Positions 12,901 through 23,206 of a stretch of 64,000 bases of DNA are shown here, in pieces; position 1 is the first letter of the stretch; each line of letters starts with the position of its first letter. The notes beneath the pieces are model-generated. The model worked only from the letters and a program-made list of their open reading frames with translations. It did not search any database and was not told where the DNA came from. Origin of the DNA: Aporrectodea caliginosa. Lineage: Eukaryota; Annelida; Clitellata; Crassiclitellata; Lumbricidae. The position numbers were made by a program, and so were the translations under genes. The stretch is from the NCBI GenBank assembly GCA_020284085.1, contig JACEVL010000687.1, forward strand, positions 107,849 through 171,848, given 5' to 3'.

Positions 12901-13690
12901 GGTAGAGTGCTTACTTACCAACGTCAAGTACGGCATTGAAGACATTAGAATAATTTAGCAACCTAAACTACGGGATAACCCCAACTTCTATTTAACCAAA
13001 AACATTTCTCATCATTGGAACTTTTATTTAGACAAAGAACTATTCTCGTGGATCCATCTTCTACTTACGGAAACAATTATTTTCGTCAATCCAGCTTCTA
13101 GCTTCAAAAACTTGGTTTCTATTGCATGATCTAATGAATTCAGCTTTCATTTCATGAAGAGTTTCATCTAATCCATTTAAGCTATTTAGCGAAAAAAAAT
13201 TTTTATCAATGGAACTTTTATTTAAGTAAGAAATAATTATTTACGGAAACAATTATTTTCATCAATTCAACTTCTATTGAATAAAAAACTTAGTTTCATC
13301 CATTCAGCTTATATTTATGGTAAGCATTATTTCATTCAATCCAACTTTAATTGAAACACAGGAATGTTTTCATCAATCCCACTTCCATATAGGGAAACAA
13401 TTTTTTTCATCAATCGAGCTTACATTTTAAAGTGATAATATCAAATAATTTAGCAACGTAAAATACGGTTTAACCGGTGGATTTATTAAACTAATTCTTT
13501 GCTTAAGTAGAAGCTGGATTGGTGAAAAATAAGTTTTTTTTACTTAAATAGAAATTGGATTGAAAATAATTATTAGCTTAAATAGAAGCTGGACAGTTAT
13601 TATGGACATTGGCAGACAGCCTACTTACCAACGAAAAGTACAGCACTGAAGACATTAATATAATTTGGCAACGTAAACTACGGTTTTACC
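9941..13690. repeat. Nested cluster of 37-bp-ladder TIR elements in both orientations
   Basis: About eight to ten full or partial copies of the element best seen intact at 53245-53738. Ladder units carry GAAGCTGGATTGATGAAA on + (about 10735-11160, 11160-11650, 11890-12370, 12520-12980, 13472-13690) and the reverse complement elsewhere (about 10070-10190, 10345-10730, 11662-11890, 12380-12510, 12981-13470). Junctions are marked by CCGTAGTTTAGGTTGGTAAA or its complement. A unique end block, with core CATGGACATAGGTAGA, recurs beside the terminus. Open frames here are by-products of the repeats. Confidence 0.85.
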
Positions 13691-15233
13691 AAACTTCTTT
13701 TTCAGACACCTACAGAAATTCTGTACTTTTTCTGCGTTTGATGGTGTGAGGTGGTGTGAGTTCTTGTCGGGCCTAATAATTCCTGGATTTCTTTTTATAC
13801 AGAAATGGTGTCAAAGGCTTGTGCTCACTCAACAAATAATAGTCAAGAGCTGTTATAAAACAGAACTGCAGTTATTGGGATTAGCAACTTCTGTAGCGTC
13901 GGTACCAGATGCATTAGACATCGACCCCTAATCAGGCCAATATCCAGAAGATCAGTCCACAAAGACAAAGGGCAGTCTATGATAGTCAGTCTCAAAAACC
14001 AAGTCTTAAGTTGTGAACAAAATGGTTTCTACCCTAATCGCCAAAACTCGAACCCCTAAAGTCATGAAATTTTGCATCGAGGAATTTCCGTAAATAATTT
14101 TTCTACCATGTGTTTGAAACTCCGGATATTAATATGAGCTAGTTGCCCAATAAACGGTATGTTTGGAATGTATCCCAAAGTTAGATGTGTAGAAAGTAAT
14201 TTTTTCACTTTGAAATAGATTGTGGTTATCTGGTCGAAATTCAATTCCTGGGATTAAGGTTTTAAGGATTCGCTGTGCTCCCAACCGAATGACATTATTA
14301 CTGAGTGAGTAGTGACAAGTAAGAGAGAACAGATACAGGGTGTGAGTAGGTAGTTTGTTGAGCATTGTAGTTTCACCCATATTATAGACATGGTAGATGA
14401 TTTAACAGTACCTAGTGTTGACACGAAGTATTGGACGTTTGTAATGAAGTATAAACACCATTCATTATTCATTCTGCTTGTTATTGTTTAAAACGACTTT
14501 GACTGTATGCTAATCCATGGCAAACAGCCAATTGCTGGCAGACTACTCCCAGATTGTGAAAGAAAATAGAGCGCTGCACCTACCAGAGGTATTGTAAAGT
14601 AAATAAGTAGTTTATCGGCTTGGATTGAATTTCTGAGAATTCAGTTTGCACACTCACCGCTACAGAAATTGAACATTTCATCGGTTGCTGCATCATTGTG
14701 TGCATCTACTTTTGTGACACACTCTGATTTATCGTTTATCACGCTGCACACGTGGTAATAGGAAACACTTACTGATTATTTACATACCTACTCAATAGTT
14801 TCCTTGTAATTGCAGTGCTGTACTTTCACAGTTTGGAGTATCCATACTGTTTGCAAGTATGTCACCGGCAAGCCATTGTTTTTTGTCCATTAGGCAGATA
14901 CCTGGTACACTTGAAAGTTAACATTGATGGATATGTTATTGATTGAACTGCCCAGTGTTCATAAGCACTAAACTGTTACTTAAAGCACTATTTTAAGTAT
15001 CCAGATACGTACATGTACCAGTATAATACTTACATGCACACATACATATGTGCACTTTTTATGTTGTAGGTATACATCAAGTTTCTAAGCTATCAATTTA
15101 CTGAATGCTGCACAAGTACTAGTAACAGACTTAAGTGCCTTCCCCCAATTGATGAATTTTTATTATTATTGAGGTGTCTGTTAGAAGTTTTTAGGTTATC
15201 CACAGTCTTTTTACCAAACTGTGAAAAGCAGGT
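13691..15233 (+). promoter_or_regulatory. Upstream part of TRIM duplication unit A (conserved 5' flank)
   Basis: Long stretches recur upstream of genes C (34560-36989) and D (52330-56146), and partly B (21640-23206). Examples are the segment around CTAATCAGGCCAATATCCAG at 13930 and the block from about 15040 to the start codon, including ACTTTTTATGTTGTAGGTA. The last 200 bp are conserved in all four copies, so they may hold the promoter or a 5' UTR exon. No TATA box or transcription start can be fixed by eye. Confidence 0.5.
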
Positions 15234-18200
15234 ATGGCAGCAAAGGGAGCACATGTGCTGGAGAAGCTTAGAGATGAAACGGAGTGCTGCATATGCACTG
15301 GAACCTTTGTGGATCCACGAGTTTTGCCTTGCCTTCATACGTTCTGCCTAAAATGTCTTGAAACTAGTGTTGCAGCATTGAGGAGAGGACCGCGACAGCT
15401 GATGCCATGTCCTGTTTGCCGAAAGGAGTTCAATATTCCTGATTCTGGACTGGCAGGATTGCAGAAGAACTTTATTGTTGAGCGGCTAATGGATATCGTC
15501 AAGACACCAAATCCTGGCACTACTGAATCTCCAGGTATCCCATGTGAGGCTTGTCTTGAAGAAGTGGATCCTTGCCTGTCGGCTTCAGTTCCACCGGCAG
15601 AATTTTATTGTGCAGACTGTCAGCAGAAGCTCTGCAATGAATGCTCTGTTCATCACCGGAAAAACAAAATGACAAAACTACATGCAATTAGTCGGCTTGC
15701 TGACGAGTCCAAAGCAAAGTGTGTGCTCAAGAATAGTGTGAAGAGATGTTGCACAGAACATCGGTCAGACATTTTTGTCTTTTGTTTGGATTGCATGGAT
15801 GACTTCTGTCCACGTTGTTCTGGTCATGTTCATAAGTTTCACAGATCTTCAAGCAGAGGAAAGATCATTGATGAATACAGTGAACTTGTTGATGTGAAAG
15901 TCAACGAATTTTTGGATGTGGAACATCATGCCCAAAAAGTGAAAGAAGAAGTGGAGAAGGACGAAGATGCCTTCATAAAAAAAATGGATTTATTGGAAAA
16001 ATTGATTACTGAGAGAAGTGAAAAAATTAAAAAGCTTGTAGATTCCCATGCCAAATTATTGCAGGATGAAATTGAGTCAAAAAAGCAGAACAAATTGGAT
16101 GCTATTAAGCTTGAGAAGGAACAGCTTGAAAAGCTGCAGGCCAGTGTGATTGGTTATCGTGAGAACTGCACTGAGAGAAAAGAGTTTCTGACTGTTGAGG
16201 CTGTGATTCTGACCATGAACTCACTGAAAGCAAAGTCTCAGGAGCTGACACAACTGCGTGATGCATGTTTGAATCGCTCTGATTCTAGTCCTGTGGAAGT
16301 TGCCTTCACAGAGTCGGATATCGATAATTTTCTTGGGAAAAGTAATGTCGTTGGAGAGGTTGAAGGTACAATGGTTACTTCCACTTTTTCATTGCTTATC
16401 TGTATTAAGGAAATAACGTGTTTCATCCATACATTATATAAACAAGTTTATTTCCTGAGGCATTTTAAATATAAGCAGTATTATATTGTCAAGCAGAGTT
16501 ACTGCTTTTATGGGTTCTTTTGGTAATAGACACAATATGAAGTGTCTAGATAACTAGCTGACTAACTTGCAGCATAAATTACAATAAATTGAAGCAGTTT
16601 CTAAAAGTTTGTAAGATGTCCCTACAGGAGCCAATTTCCAAGTCAGCCTTACACTGGAACGTTTAGGCATAATTTAAGTGAAGCACAGCTGTTTGGAAGA
16701 CAGATGAAGACTAGACTGTGTTGCCCGTAGTTTCTGGCTTCAGACTTCAATTATTGCTCACTTTGCCTTTGTTGTCAATCAATACTTAATACCAGTTATA
16801 TATTTCCGAATACTCTGAGAATAGTTCTAGCAATGTATATTATAACAAAACATCATTATTATAACAAGATCATTTTCACTGTTTACAACTGCAGTATAAT
16901 AGAATCTGTGTTGAATGTACTAAGCCACGTGCTACTTACTTTGCAAACATTTATTTAGTTGTAGAAAAGAAAGCTGAAGTCCATATCATGTCATGGAGCT
17001 TGTGTGACCAACCTAATCAGATGAACCAAGAACCATTGTTGTCTGCAATCAGTGACAAAGGTATGACAACTTCTGAAATCAATTTTTTAAAATTTTCATC
17101 ACAATCTGCCAATTTTGTGGTCAGAAGTCTTGAGTGTTATTAATTTTATCCCCGGCAAATATGACGTCAGTAAATAGGTGACTTTAATTTCATGTTTGTT
17201 TTGAAGTTGGATAGATAACAAACATGGGGTCAGCCCACTGCAGGTATTTGCTTGTGTATACTTCATCACCGACAATGACAGATATTCAGGCCCTTAGCCA
17301 GAAATAAAAGCTAGCCCGTCCAAAAGCCGCCACCGTTCCAGTCTGACGGCAATGCCCCTACCCTACATGAATGACCTATAACATTTAGCCCCTCCAAATA
17401 ATTTCCAGCCATCCGTCGGATGAGTGGCTGGCTAAGGGTCTGAGTTTCATTGATTGACAACTGTGACAGGCTGTGAAAAAGGAATCTTAACAAGCCAATT
17501 GAATAGCCTATGGTAAAAGTTTCCAATTACATCAAAGACTTAAGCTGCAGTTTCCAATGTAATTAAATGCAGATGGAGACAGAGAAATTGTCAGTAGGAC
17601 ATTTCCTATAGGGTTTGAACCTGTGACTGCTCTGGATTTAACAGTCCAAATAGCAGACATCTGACCAATAGGCAAAATCACACACTGTTGGACGGGGGTA
17701 GTAAATTGTTTGATAAGATCATGAAGCTGCTTTTAAGATAGCGTGGGATGTCAGCTATGGGTATGAAGTAATAGGCAATAGCGACTTCATTTTTTCTTAG
17801 CCTCGTCGCATGAGGGGTGGTGGCCAGTCCACTCCTTCGCTGTCTCATCTTCCAGCCAAAAAGTGTATGGTTATTGTACTCGGTGTAGCTGAGTTTACTT
17901 TAGGGAGCGCAGATGGAGCCAATATGTCAAAGGACATTTCTGGGAGGGTTTGAACCTGTGACCTCACAGTTGACAGTCCAGCACACTGACCAATAGGCTA
18001 TCACACACTGTTACCGGGTAGTAAATTGTTTGATAAGATCATGAAGCTGCTTTGAGAGATTACTGAAATGTCCTGCTAATGCCTAAGTAGCAGAATGTAC
18101 ATGTGTATAATTATGACCTTGCTGTTGTGGAGAAATGTGTAGCTGATTGAATTGTTGCATATTTGATTTACTTTAGATAACCTCCAAGACTATGTTCGGA

Positions 18201-19057
18201 ATCCCAAGCTCATTGAGACAATTAAGACAAGACCCTCAACAGATCACAGCAAGGTAGTAACAGGGATTACAGTCTTAAACGACGAGTTGTTTATAGTTCA
18301 CGAGGAAAGCACGGACCTGTGCATATATGATGCATCTACTCTTGACTACATTACGGACCTGAATATCAGTGACTTGAATGATCCATGTGATATTACATCA
18401 TGTGAGGATAACCAGTGTCTGTACATATTTGACCGTGATTACGATGACGATCCATACAGGATATTTCGCCTGGATACAGAGGGACGCATTATCCGGCAGT
18501 GGATTACTGGAAAGAGCTACTGCACTATATCTGTTACATATGATTCTAATGTAATTGTGGCATACAGCGATAGAACTATTCTCAAAGAGTATTCGGAAAA
18601 TGGACGACTTCTTATGGAATTGGTAATACGTATAGAAAACTGTGTTAATGGCATCAGTCATGCTCGTAAGCTTCTCAGCGATTTGTTTCTGATTTCATAC
18701 GAAACCGAGCATAAGCCACACATTTTGAGTTTGGTGGATGGCAATGGAGATGTTTTGAAGAGTGTCGGTGAAACCGAAGGACCTATAAATGGTTTAAATG
18801 ATCCGTGTTTTTTTGCTGTTGATGGTGTAGAATCTATCTTGGTTGTTGATAGGGATAACAGGAGAGTAGTGTTGTTTAGCCCTGATCTTGAGAGAAGTGT
18901 TGAACTGGTTACGAGATACAAGGGATTGCATTATCCACGCAGAGTCTGTCTTGATGAATCAAGTGGACGAATGTTTGTCGCTGATAACTGGCTTGACCAC
19001 AGAGACAACACATACAGAAATGGCCGAGTTCTTGTCTTTCAAGTGAAAAATGTGTAG
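15234..19057 (+). CDS. TRIM-NHL-like E3 ubiquitin ligase, gene A
   Basis: Exons 15234-16365, 16965-17060 and 18177-19057, all GT-AG and phase 1, give 702 residues. RING C3HC4 ligands are C18, C21, C33, H35, C38, C41, C59 and C62. B-box 1 spans about 104-150 (C104, C107, C126, C129, C134, C137, H141, H150). B-box 2 spans about 173-203 (C173, H176, C184, C187, C192, C195). A charged coiled coil covers about 219-310. Residues 410-702 form a predicted six-bladed propeller with NHL-type strands such as VDRDNRRVVLFS and RMFVADN. The RING would recruit an E2, the coiled coil would dimerise, and the propeller would bind the target. The closest general resemblance is to TRIM2/3/56-type proteins; the specific name is not assignable. 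The start is the first ATG before the RING and is conserved in all paralogs. B-box 2 has H-R where B, C and D have H-W. Gene C is its closest paralog. Confidence 0.9.
17287..17442. mobile_element. Small hAT-like MITE in intron 2 of gene A
   Basis: A 156-bp sequence with ends CAGGCCCTTAGCCAG and, inverted, CAGACCCTTAGCCAG (14 of 15 match). No clear 8-bp flanking duplication remains, so it is probably old. The inverted ends are the only support. Confidence 0.6.
17565..18040 (-). mobile_element. tRNA-derived SINE with a partly duplicated head, intron 2 of gene A
   Basis: On the minus strand a tRNA-like head has an A-box-like TAGCCTATTGGTCAG and B box GGTTCAAACCC. A body beginning GGCTCCATCTGCGCT follows, ending near 17740. 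The head also occurs a second time at about 17565-17705, followed by the same GTTTGATAAGATCATGAAGC tail. Related copies lie in intron 2 of gene B (26222-26375, opposite strand, head missing) and gene D (58970-59235, same strand). Confidence 0.65.
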
Positions 19058-20960
19058 AATAGTGGAACAACAAATTTATCTTATTTTTGTAGGTAAGTAA
19101 ATATTAGTTAACATGCCTTATGTCCATTGGCTGTTCATTGAGGAATTGATGGCAAGGACGGATTGCATGATCGGATGTCTTGTTTGGTGTTGCTTTTCGC
19201 CAAAGGTTATTGCTGTTTGTTTTATTGAGCTTCTTATCATGCATTTTAACCGAATCATAAAAGTTCCTTAGCGCTTTTCAAGTGAAGCTCAGTGCATCAG
19301 TCGATGACACATCAACCTTTAGTACAATCAGGTGTGACAACCTTTAAAATGTTGAGACAATTATTATTCCTAATAGTTTTATTTTTATCGCTACATCCTG
19401 GATACCAGTGCTCACCCTCCCCTCACTAATTGCCAATCTTCAATTTGCCCTGCCAACGCCTCTCCATATTCCCGTCCGTTTGGTTTTGTTACATTGAACT
19501 TGTTATTCATGCTTTGTGTAGGATAAACTTTGTTGTGGTTGCATAACAGTCAACAGATCAATCAAGGAACTATTTTACACCGGACTGGAGGAGAGTTCTT
19601 ATGTAACAGCGTGTGACTAGTTTTTGGGCGATAATGGGGGATGAGGAGAATATCACCTGTTGGTTATGTAACAGATTCATTCAGGTAATTGTATTTATGC
19701 AGGCAAATCGGTGAATAATTCTGTTTGCGAGGTAAACAGAATTGCCTGTGGATTTTTAAAACATATTTAATATAAGGTGTAAAAATGAAGTGGGGTGTCA
19801 TCTGTTTATAAGTGTAACATTGAAATACAAATTGTCAATGTGTAACCATTCCTCTAACTATAGATTTCTTGCAGATCAACCAAGCCAGGATCATGTCACA
19901 AACATTAGATTGAAGAGCCTGGATTTAGTGTTACTAAGGAAAATGAACAGCGAGTGTATTGATTATGATGTTTTCTTTGTGACAAGTTTCCTGATTTTTC
20001 TACAGTTTGCGTTGAAATTAAGTTCTAGAATACTTGTTTTTTATCCAACCACCAAAATTTATTCGACTTATTTATATGGTCAATTTAAAATGGAATGGAT
20101 TGATGAAAATAATTCTTTGCATAAATGGAAGTTGGATTGATGAAACTAATTCTTTGCTTAAATAGAAGTTGGATTTATGAAAAATAATTTTTTGGCTTAA
20201 ATAAAAGTGAAAGACACTAAATTTTAATTATGTTGGATAAATTTCTGTGGTATGATAAAAAACAAGTACCAGTGCTAGTATTTTAAAGGGAAGAAAGTAT
20301 TTTTGTACATTGTTTTTATGGCATTTTATTTGGTGATGGATTTAAGGTACATAGGAACAAACGAGACCATTCCGGATGGCAGCAAAAATAACAAAATTGA
20401 ATGTTAATCTTAATTTAAAACAGTGATGGAGATGACAATAAATAAATATAATTAGAATGGTTTTAGTGAAACTTTAAACTTTGGAACATACATTTTAGGG
20501 TGAAAACAAAAACTTTGCCTAGGGTTGCCAGATTGTTAAATATGTTGTAGATTGCATTGAATGAAATTTTTTATTTTAAAATTAACTTTCGTTTGTCTGT
20601 GATGTACAAATAATATGCTATTTCTTGACCTTTTTCATCCTCTCTTTTGACTATTTTTGGTGAAATTTGCATTTTCGTCTACTAGTTGCTCTCATAGCCT
20701 ACATGTATCATTCACCCTGGCACATTGGGCTTTTACAACCTACATGTAATCGACTTGATTTTGTTTCAGTTATAATTTTAAAATGTGTTTATTGTGTAGC
20801 AACCTTCAGATATCAGGTGACTGAACTATGGTAGTTTTTACAACTTCTTTTGTAGATACTGCCAAATAAATAGTTTTAAAATTTCAGTGGTTTTGTTAAC
20901 TTTTGTTTGCCTATATGGATTTTAGTGCCCTTGGGATACATTAAATCAATTGTTAAGTTT
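19058..20960 (+). other. 3' flank of gene A; part of the duplication unit
   Basis: Recurs after genes B, C and D (for example the segment around 19310-19400, and 20340-20630 against 61060-61300). It probably includes the 3' UTR. A three-unit fragment of the 37-bp ladder sits at about 20080-20205. No further gene is seen; the open frame at 19790-20140 crosses the ladder fragment and has no family features. Confidence 0.5.
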
Positions 20961-22258
20961 TTATAATTGCAAGTTATTAATTAGATCTGGGACTATTATT
21001 ATCGTCTCAGATTAGATGCTGCCTTTGAGAATCTTTAATTGAACATGACCAGGAAGCATATGCCGATATGCGCAATTCATTCATTTCATTCAACAGTTGA
21101 AACACTCCTTTTCCACAAAGTGTTTGAAAAGTTGTGAGATAAGATTTAATTGATCTCCCTCCCCTACCTTGAGCCCTGTCTGTTCCAATTTTCAAACATT
21201 CAGTGAATCGATCTGTGCCTACCCTGCCTGACGTTTGACCTGGAACCGAACCTGACCTTGCCTGCCTGTCGATTTGGTTTGACTGAGCCCCTGTGCATAA
21301 GATGGTTACTGCTACTTCGCTTTTTTGCGTGCTGAGCAGATTTAGGCATAAAAGATTACGATTACGACGACCACTCTAACCATTATAGTGGCCCAGTTAG
21401 CTACATTAGAGCATACATCCAATGCGCCTCTGTCTTACGGGTCGTGGATCACGGTATCAACAGTATGGGAATTATGGAGCAGCGGTGGTGAAGGAGCTCA
21501 CACGATCAATTAATAATTGAAAAATGAGTATGATCGAGATGTAATTATTTGTCGATTTTTCTTCATAAAGATATTGAACTGAAATATGTCGATTTTTCTT
21601 CATATTAGATATTGAACTGAAATGCGTTTGGTAGCCTATAATAAAGGCGCAAAACTCTTCTGTCCGCCAGAGTGCTAGCACGTGACATTAAATTAGGACT
21701 TTCCAGCTCTGTGTATTATAGGTCTTTGGAACGCGTAGATTTCCTTGTTTTCTGGTAAGAAAATCTATATTATGGTATACTATTTAGACTGATTATTAAA
21801 ACTTTTACAGACACGTACAGAAATTTATGTACTATTTGTGTGTTTGGTTTAGTTTGGGTGGGTTTTTGTCGGGTCGGATAAAATCTCCCAAATTTCTTTT
21901 TATATGAAAACGGCATCGTCTGCTTGTTCTCACTCAACGATAATAAAGGATTGTCGTCGTAGTCTCTAATTATATTAAACAGCACGGTTCGTAATTAGTA
22001 AAGTTCGATAATACGTTTGAAGAACTTCTATGTCGGTAAAGTTTGCGCAGTGGAGCGGTGTAAGAGATTGACACACTAAATTTGATAAAGTTCTACACTG
22101 TTATTCCATTTACGACACTGAAAGAATATTCTAGTTGGCATAAATGACTTTAGCATAGACATTTCTTGTAGGCCCTACGCGAAATATTTGAAATATGGCA
22201 AAGACTTCAACTTTGGCCCATGTCGCTGTTAGTCGTTCGCTAAAGTATGACCTGTTTT
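20961..22258. other. A-B spacer, no gene seen
   Basis: About 21040-21500 resembles the C-D spacer at 47270-47798 plus 50335-50400. From about 21640 the 5' flank of unit B begins, matching 34580 onward and 52350 onward (common text GGACTTTCCAG and TCTTTGGAACGCG). Confidence 0.5.
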
Positions 22259-22492
22259 AATAATAATAATAATATCTTTTCTTTAATTTAGCGCCTGACA
22301 AACGCACTGCGCTGTACATTTACATGTTATGCAATTGAAACAATCTTAACTAGTTAACTACTAACAGAACAGACAGCTTGTAATACACGGCGCTAATAGC
22401 AGCCTACAAAGCAAATCCGCCCTAACGGGGCTCGAACTCGGTACCTCTCGCACTCTTCGCCAGATGTTGTCCAACGCGCCACCGGACCCCTG
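22259..22492 (-). mobile_element. tRNA-derived SINE, full length
   Basis: On the minus strand the head has an A-box-like TGGCGCGTTGGA and B-box-like GAGTTCGAGCC (22415-22490). The body contains CGCAGTGCGTTTGTCAGGCGC and ends in a (TTA)n tail, seen as (TAA)n at 22259-22273. A head-less copy of the same body lies at 48178-48317. It is not a functional tRNA gene: the arms do not pair into a normal cloverleaf by eye. Confidence 0.75.
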
Positions 22493-23206
22493 CATGACCT
22501 CTGTTTTAGTTAAGGCGCGTTATAAATACAAGTTGATGTAGGTCTATAGTACTGTACTGTATTGTAACCATAGTTGTAAAAAAGTTCAGCTTGTCATTGT
22601 TTAAAACGACTGATTGTAGGGTAATCCATGGCAGTACAGATGCCAGTTGCTGGCAGCGTATTTGTAAACAATATGGCTACCGGGTGAAATGGTGAGAAAA
22701 AGAGTGCTGCATCTACCGAGGTACTATAAATATGGAGATAAAAATAATGTGAGTGACAGTTTAAGACCTCCAACCTGAATTGGATTTCTGAGGATCCTCA
22801 CCCACTGCTGCAGATATTGAACCTATCAATCGCTTGCTGCATCGTTGTATGTCTCTACTTTGTGACGTTCTGCAATTTTGCCCAGGTCTAACTGTAAATT
22901 GCCTGGACTATAAATCTGTTATTGCGCTGCACATTTGGTCATAAGCACTAAGCTCTTAGTGACAGCACTATATTAAGTATCTGGATACATACACGTATAT
23001 ACTTAATTACATGCATACATGCATAAAATTATGTGAACTTTTTATGTTGTAGGTATGCATCAAGTTTCTAAGCTACCAATTTACTGAACTCTGTACAAGT
23101 AGCCTACTAGTAAGAAACCAAAGTGCCTTCCTCCAATTAATGCCTCTGCAATATTATTGAGGTGTGTTAGAAGTTTTCAGGTTAACCTCGTCTGCTAACA
23201 GCAGGT

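Noticed and set aside
9941..13690. CRISPR-like array of 37-bp repeats
   Set aside because: Units are degenerate, have no regular spacers, occur in both orientations inside transposon termini, and the DNA is eukaryotic.
16366..16526. Gene A protein reading through into intron 1
   Set aside because: The sequence after GAAG/GTAC is not conserved in the paralogs, where the frame stops at once, and the downstream exons join in phase.
22410..22492. Functional tRNA gene on the minus strand
   Set aside because: A and B boxes are present but it is fused to a SINE body with a (TTA)n tail, and the arms do not pair convincingly.
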